This document shows, in pieces, positions 37,296-47,640 of a DNA stretch of 64,000 nucleotides (its first letter is position 1; every line of letters starts with the position of its first letter). The notes below the pieces were generated by a model. That model did no database searches. It was not told the origin of the DNA and saw nothing but the letters and a program-made list of their open reading frames with translations. Both the position numbers and the translations under genes were made by a program. This DNA comes from Cytobacillus sp. IB215665. Lineage in GTDB: Bacteria > Bacillota > Bacilli > Bacillales > SM2101. The stretch is taken from contig NZ_JAXBME010000004.1 of NCBI RefSeq assembly GCF_033963835.1, forward strand, positions 248,001 to 312,000, in the 5' to 3' direction.

Positions 37296-39035
37296 ATGAT
37301 TCATCCGTCGCTTATGCACACTCTTATTAACGATATGCAAATTCAACATACTAAAGCTATATCAATTAATCAAGGAGATATTTTTAAAGGGAAGGTAACG
37401 AAGCTTTTTCCTAATAATATTGCTGCTGTTCAAATTGGTGCAATGAAATTATTTGCTTCATTTGAAGTACCGTTATCGGTAGGTGCGAACTATTGGTTTC
37501 AGGCTTCAAATCATGAAGGACAATTATATTTAAAAGTACTAGAAAATGCCACATTTACAAAAAATCAAATGAATGAGTCTAGTATGATTAGCAAACTCCT
37601 CAGCCAATTTCAATTAGAAGACTCTAAGGTTAACGTTGCTCTTCTCCGTTTTTTGATGAAAGAAAACATGCCCTTCACTAAAGTGGAGATCAACCATGCT
37701 AGTAATTGGTTTCAACAATCTACTGATCGTGAAGGAACGTTACAAACGATTAAAACGATGCTCGTTAATGACCTCCCATTTACGGATGAAGTTTATAATT
37801 CAATTTCTTCTACATACGGCAAAGAGCCGTTGAGCAAACAGTTGCATCAAATTCAAGAATTATTAGGAGCTCAAAAATTCCAATCAACAGAGAATAAACT
37901 GCTGCAGGCGAAATTAGCGTCGATTATTTCGGTAAATAGTCAATCGCAAGAAAATACTTTAAGTAAGCTTCTGCAGACGCTCATTGATGACAAAACTCAC
38001 ATCACTGACAAACAAACTATATTATCAATACTCGATAAAATTACTGTACAAACAACCAATTATAACAAGTCTATACGAGTAGATGTTGATCCAGCCAAGG
38101 ATCAAGGACAAAGGTCAGCTATATTACCAAATATCGACAAAACGATAGCTCAGCTACAAACAATATTACCGGCGGAGGGGTTGACTAATAAAGATAAAAG
38201 TATCATTGGCACAATCTCTTCACGTCTAGGCTCAAATGTGGATGTGAGTAGCATTAGCAATAAACTTAATGAAATTGTTGTGCAAATAACTAAAAGTGGT
38301 AAGGATGATTTAATAGGTTTTAGTAATAAGGAGAAACAGCTTCTTTCCCAAATGGGTCAATCAGTTCAAAATAATGAAGGATGGGGAAATGGTACAGTAG
38401 TTAAAATGGCATTTCAACAAATTAGTAAAGCGTTGGGTTTAGACTATGAATCACTATTAAAAGACTTTACAAAAACCCCCCACGATATCGAAATTGAAAG
38501 GGTAGAGTCAATAAAACCATTACTGTTAACCATCTTACAGCAATCTGTATCTAAGCAGCTAAATGACAACATTGAGACAGTATTATACAAATTAAATGCG
38601 CAACAATTGTTAAGTCAGGAACAAGGTCCATTTCAACATATAATGATGCAGCTACCTGTACCGTTATACGATCGCTTGACTGATGTATCAATACAATGGA
38701 GTGGGAAAAAACAACAGAGTGGTGAAATTGATCCGAATTTTTGTCGAGTCATCTTTTATGTTGAGTTAGAAACAATAAAGGAAACAGTCATAGATGTGCA
38801 CATTCAGAATCGTATTATTAATATTTCAATTATTAATGATACAGAAGGATTGGCTAACCTCATTAAAAATATGCAGCATGTGTTAAAAGAAAACTTGCTT
38901 ACGTTAAACTATCAACTATCTTCAGTTAAAGTTTTACAGTCGAGTGAAGGAGAGAGGAATTTGGCAATCACTCGGTCTATAGGAGAAAAGGTGCACGTAG
39001 ATAACAACTATTATGGAGTAGATATACGTATATGA
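37296..39035 (+). CDS. ylqG: YlqG-like protein with a FliK-like C-terminal region
   Basis: A 579-residue protein at the B. subtilis ylqG position. The N-terminal and middle parts (about 1-430) are glutamine/serine/lysine-rich with weak beta-domain and helical character. The C-terminal 130 residues show the alternating pattern of flagellar hook-length control (FliK) C domains: IFYVELETIKETVIDVHIQN, then IINISIINDTEGLANLIKN. Function unknown; the likeness to FliK is inference. It is followed with a 4-base overlap by ylqH, itself like the FlhB cytoplasmic domain. Confidence 0.75.
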   Translation: MIHPSLMHTLINDMQIQHTKAISINQGDIFKGKVTKLFPNNIAAVQIGAMKLFASFEVPLSVGANYWFQASNHEGQLYLKVLENATFTKNQMNESSMISKLLSQFQLEDSKVNVALLRFLMKENMPFTKVEINHASNWFQQSTDREGTLQTIKTMLVNDLPFTDEVYNSISSTYGKEPLSKQLHQIQELLGAQKFQSTENKLLQAKLASIISVNSQSQENTLSKLLQTLIDDKTHITDKQTILSILDKITVQTTNYNKSIRVDVDPAKDQGQRSAILPNIDKTIAQLQTILPAEGLTNKDKSIIGTISSRLGSNVDVSSISNKLNEIVVQITKSGKDDLIGFSNKEKQLLSQMGQSVQNNEGWGNGTVVKMAFQQISKALGLDYESLLKDFTKTPHDIEIERVESIKPLLLTILQQSVSKQLNDNIETVLYKLNAQQLLSQEQGPFQHIMMQLPVPLYDRLTDVSIQWSGKKQQSGEIDPNFCRVIFYVELETIKETVIDVHIQNRIINISIINDTEGLANLIKNMQHVLKENLLTLNYQLSSVKVLQSSEGERNLAITRSIGEKVHVDNNYYGVDIRI

Positions 39036-39313
39036 GTGAAAAAGTAGATTTAATGAGAGAAGCGATTGCACTTAAATATGATAGAGAAAAAAAAGATTCC
39101 CCAACGATTATTGGTAAGGGAAAAGGGATTGTTGCAGAGAATATTATTTCTGTAGCTGAAGAGCATAATATCCCTCTTCAAGAAGACCCAACACTCGTAA
39201 ATTTGTTAAGTCAGCTAAATATTAATGAAGCAATTCCCGAAGAATTATATGAAGCAGTAGCAGAAATTTTTGCTTTTATTTACCGTGTGGATAAACAACA
39301 AGGTGAAAGATAA
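39032..39313 (+). CDS. ylqH: YlqH: FlhB C-terminal-domain-like small protein
   Basis: A 93-residue soluble protein resembling only the cytoplasmic tail of FlhB/YscU export-switch proteins: KGKGIVAENIISVAEEHNIPLQEDP and IPEELYEAVAEIFAFIYRVD are characteristic. The NPTH self-cleavage motif of FlhB is absent and there are no TM helices. It overlaps ylqG by 4 bases. Paired with a FliK-like partner it mirrors the hook-length switch pair, but outside the fla/che operon; function unknown. Confidence 0.88.
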   Translation: MSEKVDLMREAIALKYDREKKDSPTIIGKGKGIVAENIISVAEEHNIPLQEDPTLVNLLSQLNINEAIPEELYEAVAEIFAFIYRVDKQQGER

Positions 39314-39411
39314 AAATATTAATTTTGTTGGAATGCTAGACAATATACTAGCCATTATATAAAATGAAAGCGCAGTCTATTTTATTTTGTTATTTAGTAG
39401 GAGGATGGGAA

Positions 39412-40572
39412 ATGAATATCCATGAATATCAAGGGAAAGAAATCCTCAGAAGTTACGGGGTAGCTGTTCCGAATGGTAAAGTGGCATTTTCAGCTGAAGA
39501 AGCAGCTGAAGCAGCGAAAGAATTAGGAACGGAAGTTTGTGTTGTGAAAGCGCAAATCCACGCTGGTGGTCGTGGTAAAGCAGGTGGCGTGAAAGTTGCG
39601 AAAAGCGTTGATGAAGTTCGTACATATGCAAATGACCTTTTAGGTAAAATACTTGTTACTCATCAAACGGGTCCAGAAGGTAAAGAAGTCAAACGCCTAT
39701 TAGTTGAAGAGGGCTGCGATATTAAAAAGGAATATTATATAGGTCTTGTGTTGGATCGTGAAACTTCCCGTGTCGTCTTAATGGCGTCAGAGGAAGGTGG
39801 AACAGAAATTGAAGAAGTAGCAGAAAAAACACCTGAGAAGATTTTTAAGGAGTACATTGATCCTGTAGTTGGATTAACTGGCTTCCAAGCTAGACGAATT
39901 GCATTTAATATTAATATCCCTAAAGAGCTAGTGAACAAGGCTGTCAAATTTATGATAGGTCTTTATACAGCATTTATCGAAAAGGATTGTTCCATTGCTG
40001 AAATTAACCCACTTGTTGTAACAGGTGATGGGAATGTTATGGCGCTAGATGCAAAATTAAACTTTGACTCAAATGCTCTCTATCGTCAAAAAGATGTTTT
40101 AGCTTACCGTGATCTTGATGAGGAAGACCAAAAAGAAATTGAAGCTTCGAAATATGACTTAAGCTATATTTCATTAGACGGTAATATCGGTTGTATGGTT
40201 AACGGAGCCGGCCTTGCGATGGCGACAATGGATATTATTAAACATTACGGCGGAGACCCAGCAAACTTCCTTGATGTTGGTGGTGGTGCAACTGCTGAAA
40301 AAGTAACAGAAGCTTTCAAAATCATACTATCTGACGAAAGTGTTAAAGGGATTTTTGTTAATATTTTCGGTGGAATTATGAAATGTGATGTTATTGCAAC
40401 AGGTGTTGTAGAAGCTGCTAAACAAGTAGAATTAAGCGTTCCTCTTGTTGTCCGTTTAGAAGGAACAAACGTCGACCTAGGGAAGAAAATTTTACAAGAG
40501 TCAGGTTTAAATATTATTGCAGCAGAATCAATGGCTGATGGTGCTCAAAAAATCGTAGAACACGTAGGGTAA
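39412..40572 (+). CDS. sucC: SucC: succinyl-CoA synthetase, beta subunit
   Basis: ATP-grasp subunit that binds nucleotide and succinate in the TCA cycle. Begins [17 protein letters not shown]; has the glycine-rich [15 protein letters not shown], the metal-binding EINPLVV and the C-terminal power helix region [14 protein letters not shown]. Length 386 residues from ATG 39412, which has TAGGAGG upstream; the ATG at 39364 is rejected. A clear promoter is not seen. Confidence 0.96.
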   Translation: MNIHEYQGKEILRSYGVAVPNGKVAFSAEEAAEAAKELGTEVCVVKAQIHAGGRGKAGGVKVAKSVDEVRTYANDLLGKILVTHQTGPEGKEVKRLLVEEGCDIKKEYYIGLVLDRETSRVVLMASEEGGTEIEEVAEKTPEKIFKEYIDPVVGLTGFQARRIAFNINIPKELVNKAVKFMIGLYTAFIEKDCSIAEINPLVVTGDGNVMALDAKLNFDSNALYRQKDVLAYRDLDEEDQKEIEASKYDLSYISLDGNIGCMVNGAGLAMATMDIIKHYGGDPANFLDVGGGATAEKVTEAFKIILSDESVKGIFVNIFGGIMKCDVIATGVVEAAKQVELSVPLVVRLEGTNVDLGKKILQESGLNIIAAESMADGAQKIVEHVG

Positions 40573-40590
40573 GAAAGGCAGGGGAACGAA

Positions 40591-41493
40591 ATGAGTGTAT
40601 TTATTAATAAAGATACAAAAGTAATCGTCCAAGGTATCACAGGTTCAACAGCTCTTTTTCATACTAAGCAAATGTTAGAATATGGCACGCAAATCGTTGC
40701 TGGTGTGACACCAGGAAAAGGTGGAACTGAAGCTGAAGGCGTCCCAGTATTTAACACGGTTGAAGAAGCAGTGAAGGCAACAGGCGCTAATGTATCTGTC
40801 ATATATGTGCCTGCTCCATTTGCAGCAGATGCAATTCTAGAAGCAGTAGATGCTGAGCTTGACCTTGCGATTTGTATTACTGAACATATTCCAGTTCTTG
40901 ATATGGTAAAGGTTAAGAAGTATATGGAAGGTAAAAAGACCCGTTTAGTTGGGCCAAATTGTCCAGGGGTTATTACTCCTGAGGAGTGTAAGATCGGTAT
41001 TATGCCTGGTTACATTCATACAAAAGGGCATGTAGGTGTAGTGTCTCGTTCAGGAACATTAACCTATGAAGCAGTACATCAGCTATCACAAGCTGGAATT
41101 GGTCAATCTACTGCAGTAGGGATTGGTGGAGACCCTGTGAATGGGACGGATTTTATCGATGCTCTCAAGGCATTTAATGAAGATCCAGACACATATGCTG
41201 TAATTATGATCGGAGAAATCGGTGGTACAGCCGAAGAAGATGCTGCATTATGGGTGAAGGAAAATATGACAAAACCTGTAGTCGGATTTATCGGTGGGAG
41301 AACAGCACCTCCAGGAAAACGTATGGGACATGCTGGTGCCATTATTTCTGGTGGAAAAGGGACTGCTGATGAAAAAATTAAAGTGATGAACGAGTGTGGA
41401 ATTCAAGTTGCTGATACTCCAGCAGTAATGGGAGAAACTTTAATTTCTACCCTTAAGGAAAAAGGCATTTACGAAAAATGTAAAACTCATTAA
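40591..41493 (+). CDS. sucD: SucD: succinyl-CoA synthetase, alpha subunit
   Basis: CoA-binding, phosphohistidine-carrying subunit. The CoA site is [18 protein letters not shown], and the phosphorylated His lies in [29 protein letters not shown] is also conserved. Length 300 residues, 18 bases after sucC with its own GCAGGGG site. A hairpin follows the gene. Confidence 0.97.
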   Translation: MSVFINKDTKVIVQGITGSTALFHTKQMLEYGTQIVAGVTPGKGGTEAEGVPVFNTVEEAVKATGANVSVIYVPAPFAADAILEAVDAELDLAICITEHIPVLDMVKVKKYMEGKKTRLVGPNCPGVITPEECKIGIMPGYIHTKGHVGVVSRSGTLTYEAVHQLSQAGIGQSTAVGIGGDPVNGTDFIDALKAFNEDPDTYAVIMIGEIGGTAEEDAALWVKENMTKPVVGFIGGRTAPPGKRMGHAGAIISGGKGTADEKIKVMNECGIQVADTPAVMGETLISTLKEKGIYEKCKTH

Positions 41494-41502
41494 TCTATAA
41501 AT

Positions 41503-41536
41503 AAATAGTCCCATACCACTCGGTTTGGGGCTATTT
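41503..41536 (+). terminator. Terminator-like hairpin after sucD
   Basis: AAATAGTCCC (41503-41512) pairs with GGGGCTATTT (41527-41536, one G-T pair). The T tract is poor, so read-through into dprA is likely. Confidence 0.5.
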
Positions 41537-41556
41537 AATCTGAAAGGAAGGAGCTA

Positions 41557-42438
41557 ATGGACACTTTTCGCAACAGATTAATACATCTACATCATTGTCG
41601 TGGCATCGGATGGAGGTCAATAAAAAACCTCTTAACTTACGATCCGAATTTAACAAAAATCTATCAATCTTCTTTTACAGATCTTCGACCGCATCTCCCA
41701 ATCTCCACTACTCAACTGAAAAATCTCATGAAAGATTTGCATTCTTCTAACATCCAAAGTATGCTAAATAAGTATAGTGATTACAATATTCACATAGTTA
41801 CAATATTTGACGATGAATATCCAAACATGCTAAAACAAATATATGATCCCCCTTGGGTAATCTACGCCAAAGGAGATATTCGATTACTTTCAGATCATAA
41901 ATGTCTTAGTGTTGTTGGGGCGAGATCCCCTTCTCCGTATGGTTTGAGAAGTTTAGAAAGGGTCATTTTACCTTTAATTCAGTCGGGGTGGACCATTATT
42001 AGTGGCTTAGCAAAAGGTATTGACTCTAAAGCACATGAGTTAACTTTATTACACAACGGAAAAACAATCGCTGTAATTGCAGGTGGTTTTCAATATATTT
42101 ATCCAAAAGAGAATGCAAAACTTGCAAATATGATAAGTAAGGAAAATTTACTATTATCAGAATACCCGCCCTTCGTAAGGCCTGAACGTTGGCAATTTCC
42201 TATGAGAAATAGAATTATCAGCGGTTTATCGTTTGGTACAGTTATTATAGAAGCAAGAGAATCGAGTGGTTCGCTCATTACAGCTGATCAAGCCTTAGAG
42301 CAAGGAAGAGAGGTATTTGCTATACCAGGATCAATTTTTGCTGAGCATTCAATTGGAACGAATAAGCTCATTCAACAAGGGGCAAAGCTCGTTATGTCGA
42401 GCAACGATATTGAAGCTGAAATTATATCACAAATATAA
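41557..42438 (+). CDS. dprA: DprA (Smf): DNA-processing protein that loads RecA in transformation
   Basis: Binds incoming single-stranded DNA and loads RecA. Rossmann-fold core: SVVGARSPSPYGLRSL, SGLAKGIDSKAHE, AVIAGGF and RPERWQFPMRNRIISGLS, then VIIEARESSGSLITADQALEQGREVFAIPG. Length 293 residues; a short N-terminal HhH-like helical region precedes it. The C-terminal winged-helix of longer DprA proteins is absent, as in B. subtilis. AAGGAAGGAG precedes the ATG. Confidence 0.95.
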   Translation: MDTFRNRLIHLHHCRGIGWRSIKNLLTYDPNLTKIYQSSFTDLRPHLPISTTQLKNLMKDLHSSNIQSMLNKYSDYNIHIVTIFDDEYPNMLKQIYDPPWVIYAKGDIRLLSDHKCLSVVGARSPSPYGLRSLERVILPLIQSGWTIISGLAKGIDSKAHELTLLHNGKTIAVIAGGFQYIYPKENAKLANMISKENLLLSEYPPFVRPERWQFPMRNRIISGLSFGTVIIEARESSGSLITADQALEQGREVFAIPGSIFAEHSIGTNKLIQQGAKLVMSSNDIEAEIISQI

Positions 42439-42466
42439 TGTTTGTTAACTTTTTTGAGAGTAGTGT

Positions 42467-42495
42467 TTGACAAACTGTATGTGAATATTTAATAA
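42467..42495 (+). promoter_or_regulatory. Likely sigma-A promoter of topA
   Basis: Consensus TTGACA (42467-42472) and TAATAA (42490-42495) with 17-base spacing, about 120 bases before topA. Confidence 0.6.
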
Positions 42496-42614
42496 TAGTG
42501 AAGATTTTATAAATCAGAAAAAATTATATTAATATTGAGAGTTGAGAATATAGATAGGCCATTTGTGAACGCCTAGAGAATTATTATCATTACCCTCTTG
42601 AGGAGGACATTTGA

Positions 42615-44690
42615 ATGTCAGATTATCTTGTTATTGTGGAATCGCCTGCTAAGGCTAAGACGATTGAACGATATTTAGGAAAAAAATATAAAGTAAAAGC
42701 TTCCATGGGACATATTAGAGACTTACCAAAAAGTCAAATGGGTGTCGATATAGACAAAAACTTTGAGCCAAAGTATATTACGATAAGAGGTAAAGGGCCA
42801 GTTTTAAAGGAATTAAAAAATGCCGCAAAAAAAGCAAAAAAGATTTACTTAGCGGCTGACCCCGATCGTGAAGGAGAAGCGATCGCTTGGCATCTTGCTC
42901 ATAGCCTAGCAATCGATGTTAATTCAAACTGCCGGGTCGTATTTAATGAAATAACGAAGGATGCGATTAAAGAGTCATTTAAGCATCCTCGTGCGATAAA
43001 CATGGATTTAGTCGATGCCCAACAAGCTCGAAGAGTACTTGACAGATTAGTAGGGTATAATATTAGTCCTTTATTGTGGAAAAAAGTAAAAAAAGGCTTA
43101 AGTGCTGGGAGAGTACAGTCAGTAGCACTCAGATTAATCATTGATCGTGAAAAAGAAATTGAAGAATTTACTCCAGAAGAATATTGGTCAATAAAATCCG
43201 ATTTTGTTAAAGGCAAAAAACAGTTTGAAGCTTCCTTTCATAGTATGGATGGGGACAAATTAGAGTTAAAATCAGAAGACGATGTAAAGAGTGTGCTTAG
43301 TAAAATAAACGGGAATGAATTTCTAGTAAATAACGTGACAAGAAAGGAACGAAAACGTAATCCAGCGCTGTCATTTACGACATCATCATTACAACAAGAA
43401 GCTGCGCGAAAGCTAAATTTCCGTGCAAAAAAAACAATGATGCTTGCACAGCAACTCTATGAAGGGATTGAGCTTGGTAAGGGTGGTACAGTCGGTCTCA
43501 TTACATACATGCGTACTGACTCAACAAGGATTTCTGATACTGCTCAAAATGAAGCTGCTGCTTACATAGAAGATAAATATGGAACAGAATTTTTATCCGA
43601 GGATAAACGCAACAAAAAAAAGAAAGCTAATACTCAAGACGCACATGAAGCAATTAGACCAACTGCTACACAACGGGACCCAGCTTCAATCAAACAGTAT
43701 TTAAGTAGAGATCAATTTCGTTTATACAAGCTTATTTGGGAACGGTTCGTTGCAAGTCAAATGGCTCCAGCAACGATGGATACGATGACTGTTGCGCTAG
43801 AAAATGAAGGTGTGATGTTTAAAGCACATGGTTCAAAAGTAAAGTTCCCAGGGTTTATGAAAGTGTACGTTGAGAGTACAGATGATCAAGTAGAAGAAAA
43901 AAATCATATGTTACCTGATCTGCAAAAGGGTGATACAGTTATTTCAAAGGACCTAGAGCCAAAGCAGCACTTTACACAACCACCGCCGAGATATACAGAA
44001 GCAAGGCTAGTAAAGACGCTTGAAGAGTTAGGTATTGGAAGACCATCAACGTATGCGCCTACTTTAGACACTATTCAAAGGCGTGGTTATGTTGCGCTAG
44101 AAAATAAGCGGTTCACTCCAACTGAATTAGGTGAAATAGTATTGGACCTCATAGTTGAATTCTTCCCAGATATTATTGATGTAGAATTTACAGCTAATAT
44201 GGAACAAAACCTTGACGAAATTGAAGTTGGAGATGTTGAATGGATTTCAATTATTGATCAATTTTATCAAGACTTTGAAAAGCATTTAACAAAAGCAGAG
44301 AAAGAAATGGAGAAAGTGGAGATTAAGGATGAACCTGCAGGTGTTGATTGTGAGCTTTGTGGGAATCCAATGGTCATAAAGATGGGAAGATACGGTAAGT
44401 TCATGGCCTGCTCAAATTTCCCTGATTGTCGTAACACGAAGCCGATCGTAAAAGAAATAGGTGTTCAATGTCCAAAATGTAATAAAGGGAGTATTGTTGA
44501 ACGCAAAAGTAAAAAGAAAAGAGTATTTTATGGGTGTAACTTGTACCCAGAATGCGATTTCGTTTCTTGGGATAAACCGATTGCACGTATGTGTCCTAAA
44601 TGTGACCACATGCTTGTTGAGAAAAAACTGAAAAAAGGTATGCAAGTTCAATGTGTAAATTGTGACTATAAAGAAGAGCAACAGAAGTAA
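42615..44690 (+). CDS. topA: TopA: DNA topoisomerase I
   Basis: Type IA enzyme that relaxes negative supercoils. TOPRIM region at the N terminus ([30 protein letters not shown]), catalytic Tyr298 in [10 protein letters not shown], and three C-terminal four-Cys zinc ribbons (CELCGNPM...[15 protein letters not shown]...[15 protein letters not shown]...CVNC) that bind single-stranded DNA. Length 691 residues is usual for Bacillus. RBS TTGAGGAGG. Own promoter and terminator. Confidence 0.97.
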   Translation: MSDYLVIVESPAKAKTIERYLGKKYKVKASMGHIRDLPKSQMGVDIDKNFEPKYITIRGKGPVLKELKNAAKKAKKIYLAADPDREGEAIAWHLAHSLAIDVNSNCRVVFNEITKDAIKESFKHPRAINMDLVDAQQARRVLDRLVGYNISPLLWKKVKKGLSAGRVQSVALRLIIDREKEIEEFTPEEYWSIKSDFVKGKKQFEASFHSMDGDKLELKSEDDVKSVLSKINGNEFLVNNVTRKERKRNPALSFTTSSLQQEAARKLNFRAKKTMMLAQQLYEGIELGKGGTVGLITYMRTDSTRISDTAQNEAAAYIEDKYGTEFLSEDKRNKKKKANTQDAHEAIRPTATQRDPASIKQYLSRDQFRLYKLIWERFVASQMAPATMDTMTVALENEGVMFKAHGSKVKFPGFMKVYVESTDDQVEEKNHMLPDLQKGDTVISKDLEPKQHFTQPPPRYTEARLVKTLEELGIGRPSTYAPTLDTIQRRGYVALENKRFTPTELGEIVLDLIVEFFPDIIDVEFTANMEQNLDEIEVGDVEWISIIDQFYQDFEKHLTKAEKEMEKVEIKDEPAGVDCELCGNPMVIKMGRYGKFMACSNFPDCRNTKPIVKEIGVQCPKCNKGSIVERKSKKKRVFYGCNLYPECDFVSWDKPIARMCPKCDHMLVEKKLKKGMQVQCVNCDYKEEQQK

Positions 44691-44694
44691 CCAT

Positions 44695-44726
44695 AAAGGT
44701 GAGCTAACTTGACGCTCACCTCTTTT
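44695..44726 (+). terminator. Terminator after topA
   Basis: AGGTGAGC (44697-44704) pairs with GCTCACCT (44714-44721), followed by a T-rich tract. Confidence 0.85.
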
Positions 44727-44774
44727 AGATAGCAAAAAAACTGAGAAAGTTAATGCAATAATGGAGGAAAAAGA

Positions 44775-46082
44775 ATGACTACTAAAGCTATAAACGTAAT
44801 TGGTGCAGGGCTTGCTGGAAGTGAAGCAGCTTGGCAAATTGCTAAGCGTGGTTTTCAGGTGAATTTATATGAAATGAGACCTGTTAAACAAACTCCTGCA
44901 CACCATACAGATAAATTTGCTGAACTAGTTTGTAGTAACTCTCTGAGAGGAAACAGCTTAACAAATGCTGTAGGTGTACTTAAAGAAGAGATGCGTATGT
45001 TAGATTCAGTTATTATTAAAGCAGCGGACGAATGTGCTGTGCCAGCAGGTGGAGCGTTAGCTGTTGACCGCCACGAATTTGCGGGCAAAGTAACAGATTA
45101 TGTAAAAAATCACCCGAATGTTAAAGTTTTTAACGAGGAAATTACTGCTATAGATGATGCTCCTACAGTTATCGCAACTGGACCTTTGACATCAAAGGCA
45201 TTATCTAACAACATAAAAGAGCTAACAGGTCAGGATTATTTTTATTTTTATGATGCTGCTGCACCGATTATTGACAAAGAAAGTATTAATATGGACAAGG
45301 CTTATTTAAAATCTCGCTATGATAAAGGTGAAGCTGATTATATTAACTGTCCTATGAACGAAGAGGAATTTAATACATTTTACGAAGCTTTAATTAATGC
45401 AGAAGTAGTTCCACTAAAAGAATTTGAGAAGGAAATTTATTTTGAAGGCTGTATGCCAATTGAGGTTATGGCACAACGTGGTCACAAAACAATGCTATTT
45501 GGCCCGTTAAAGCCCGTTGGTTTAGAAGACCCACGTACAGGAAAAAGACCGCATGCTGTTGTTCAGCTTAGACAAGATGATGCAGCAGGAACGTTATACA
45601 ATATAGTGGGCTTTCAAACGCATTTAAAGTGGGGAGCACAAAAAGAAGTGTTACGACTTATTCCTGGTTTAGAAAATGCTGAGATCGTTAGGTATGGAGT
45701 GATGCACCGAAACACATTTATTAATTCACCTCACCTACTTAAGCCGACATACGAATTCCATAATAAGCCAAATTTGTTTTTTGCAGGCCAAATGACTGGG
45801 GTAGAAGGATATGTTGAATCTGCTGCTTCAGGTTTGGTAGCCGGAATTAATGCATCCAGATCAGTGGATGGAAAGAGCTTGTTAGTATTTCCTGAAGAAA
45901 CAGCGATAGGAAGTATGGCTAAGTATATTACAACAACAAATGAAAAAAACTTTCAGCCAATGAATGCGAATTTTGGCTTGTTTCCTGACCTAGGTGTAAG
46001 GATAAAGAATAAAAAAGAACGCTATGAACGCTATGCAAATCGTGCGTTAGAAACAATTCAGAATTTTATAAAAAATGTATAG
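44775..46082 (+). CDS. trmFO: TrmFO: folate/FAD-dependent tRNA (uracil54-C5)-methyltransferase
   Basis: Makes ribothymidine at tRNA position 54 using methylene-tetrahydrofolate and FAD, instead of SAM-dependent TrmA. FAD-binding [19 protein letters not shown] at the N terminus; [20 protein letters not shown] and [13 protein letters not shown] give the functional Cys residues; C-terminal [23 protein letters not shown]. Length 435 residues. GGAGG lies upstream. It opens the trmFO-xerC-hslVU-codY unit. Confidence 0.96.
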   Translation: MTTKAINVIGAGLAGSEAAWQIAKRGFQVNLYEMRPVKQTPAHHTDKFAELVCSNSLRGNSLTNAVGVLKEEMRMLDSVIIKAADECAVPAGGALAVDRHEFAGKVTDYVKNHPNVKVFNEEITAIDDAPTVIATGPLTSKALSNNIKELTGQDYFYFYDAAAPIIDKESINMDKAYLKSRYDKGEADYINCPMNEEEFNTFYEALINAEVVPLKEFEKEIYFEGCMPIEVMAQRGHKTMLFGPLKPVGLEDPRTGKRPHAVVQLRQDDAAGTLYNIVGFQTHLKWGAQKEVLRLIPGLENAEIVRYGVMHRNTFINSPHLLKPTYEFHNKPNLFFAGQMTGVEGYVESAASGLVAGINASRSVDGKSLLVFPEETAIGSMAKYITTTNEKNFQPMNANFGLFPDLGVRIKNKKERYERYANRALETIQNFIKNV

Positions 46083-46091
46083 AAATTGTTT

Positions 46092-46133
46092 GCAAGGGGC
46101 TACTAAAGTATGTTACTATTTAGTAGCCCTTGC
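46092..46133 (+). promoter_or_regulatory. Strong hairpin between trmFO and xerC
   Basis: GCAAGGGGCTACTAAA (46092-46107) pairs with TTTAGTAGCCCTTGC (46119-46133) with one bulged G. No T tract follows; the xerC ribosome-binding site GCGAGGTG begins inside the last arm. It may stall or attenuate transcription, protect mRNA ends or tune xerC translation. Confidence 0.6.
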
Positions 46134-46148
46134 GAGGTGTATGCCGAA

Positions 46149-47051
46149 TTGAAAAATGTGAACAAACAATTACAATTATTTATTGAATATTTACAAATTG
46201 AAAAAAACTATTCAGAATATACCATTATGCATTATAAAAATGATATCTTGCATTTTCTTCAGTTTATGAATCAACAGGCGATTGATAAGCTTTTGGATGT
46301 TTCATATGCTGATGTTCGCATCTATTTGACTGAACTACATAGCAAGAAATATGCAAGAAAGTCTATCGCAAGAAAGGTTTCGTGCCTGCGTAGCTTTTTC
46401 GCCTTTTTGTTAAGAGAAGAATTAGTGAACGAAAATCCCTTTTCCATCGTTGCTTTGCCGAAGCAGGAACAAAGGATACCGCAATTTTTATATGAAGAAG
46501 AGCTAGAACAATTATTTGCTGTCAGTGATATTACAACGCCTTTAGGGCTGCGTAATCAAGCAATACTAGAATTGTTGTATGCTACTGGTATTCGTGTTAG
46601 TGAGTGCTGTAATATTCAAATACAAGACTTAGATTTTTCAATTGGTACAGTATTAGTTACTGGAAAAGGAAATAAACAACGATACGTGCCATTTGGTAGC
46701 TTTGCTCATGAATCAATAGAAAAATACATTTCTGAAGGTAGACAAATCTTGCAAGATAAGTCGCAAGTAAAAACAGGACATCTGTTTTTAAATTACAGAG
46801 GTGAGCCTTTAACTGCAAGAGGTGTTCGTGTCATACTCGATAAGATGATAAAGCAGGCTTCCATCACAATACATATTAGTCCACACGTTCTTAGGCATAC
46901 ATTCGCCACACATTTATTAAATGAAGGTGCGGATATGCGATCTGTTCAAGAACTTTTAGGGCATGAGCATTTGTCATCAACACAAATATATACGCACGTA
47001 ACTAAAGATCATTTGCGTAATATTTACATGAAGCACCATCCAAGAGCCTGA
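46149..47051 (+). CDS. xerC: XerC (CodV): tyrosine recombinase for chromosome dimer resolution
   Basis: Acts with XerD at dif to resolve chromosome dimers. N-terminal SAM-like core-binding domain (about 1-90), C-terminal catalytic domain with TGIRVSECC (Arg), [15 protein letters not shown] (His-x-x-Arg), [15 protein letters not shown] (His and nucleophilic Tyr). TTG at 46149 is chosen as start: GAGGTG sits 9 bases upstream, and the resulting [21 protein letters not shown] matches CodV. The ATG at 46110 lies in the hairpin loop and is unlikely. Length 300 residues. Confidence 0.93.
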   Translation: MKNVNKQLQLFIEYLQIEKNYSEYTIMHYKNDILHFLQFMNQQAIDKLLDVSYADVRIYLTELHSKKYARKSIARKVSCLRSFFAFLLREELVNENPFSIVALPKQEQRIPQFLYEEELEQLFAVSDITTPLGLRNQAILELLYATGIRVSECCNIQIQDLDFSIGTVLVTGKGNKQRYVPFGSFAHESIEKYISEGRQILQDKSQVKTGHLFLNYRGEPLTARGVRVILDKMIKQASITIHISPHVLRHTFATHLLNEGADMRSVQELLGHEHLSSTQIYTHVTKDHLRNIYMKHHPRA

Positions 47052-47077
47052 GTGAGTGTAAAAAAGGAGGATATGTC

Positions 47078-47620
47078 ATGTCAACGTTTCATGCTACAAC
47101 AATTTTTGCTATTCACCACAATGGGCAATGTGCGATGGCAGGTGATGGTCAAGTGACTTTCGGTAATGCCGTTGTAATGAAACACACTGCCAAAAAGGTT
47201 CGAAAACTATTTCAAGGGAAAGTTATAGCAGGCTTTGCGGGCTCAGTTGCAGATGCCTTTACGCTGTTTGAGCTATTCGAAGGCAAGCTTGAAGAGTATA
47301 ATGGAAATATTAAAAGGGCTGCGGTTGAACTCGCGAAAAAATGGCGGTCAGATAAAGTTCTCCATAAACTAGAAGCGATGTTAATAGTAATGGATAAAAC
47401 GCATTTATTACTTATTTCAGGTACAGGTGAAGTAATCGAACCTGATGATGGAATTTTAGCAATTGGGTCAGGTGGTAATTATGCATTATCAGCAGGTAGA
47501 GCACTTAAAAATTATGCGGGAGATAATTTATCAGCTGAAGAAATCGCCAAAGCTGCTTTAGAAATTGCTGGTGAAATTTGTGTGTATACAAATGATCAGA
47601 TTATTGTTGAACAACTTTGA
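47078..47620 (+). CDS. hslV: HslV (ClpQ): ATP-dependent protease subunit
   Basis: Proteasome-like peptidase that partners Hsl[40 protein letters not shown] and [15 protein letters not shown] are family blocks. The N terminus is [11 protein letters not shown], a Bacillus-type extension of several residues compared with enterobacterial Thr1 enzymes; in B. subtilis the residue after Met, Ser, is the reported nucleophile, and Ser2 is kept here. Length 180 residues. AAAGGAGG upstream. Confidence 0.96.
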   Translation: MSTFHATTIFAIHHNGQCAMAGDGQVTFGNAVVMKHTAKKVRKLFQGKVIAGFAGSVADAFTLFELFEGKLEEYNGNIKRAAVELAKKWRSDKVLHKLEAMLIVMDKTHLLLISGTGEVIEPDDGILAIGSGGNYALSAGRALKNYAGDNLSAEEIAKAALEIAGEICVYTNDQIIVEQL

Positions 47621-47640
47621 GCAATGAAGGAGGGTTTTTA

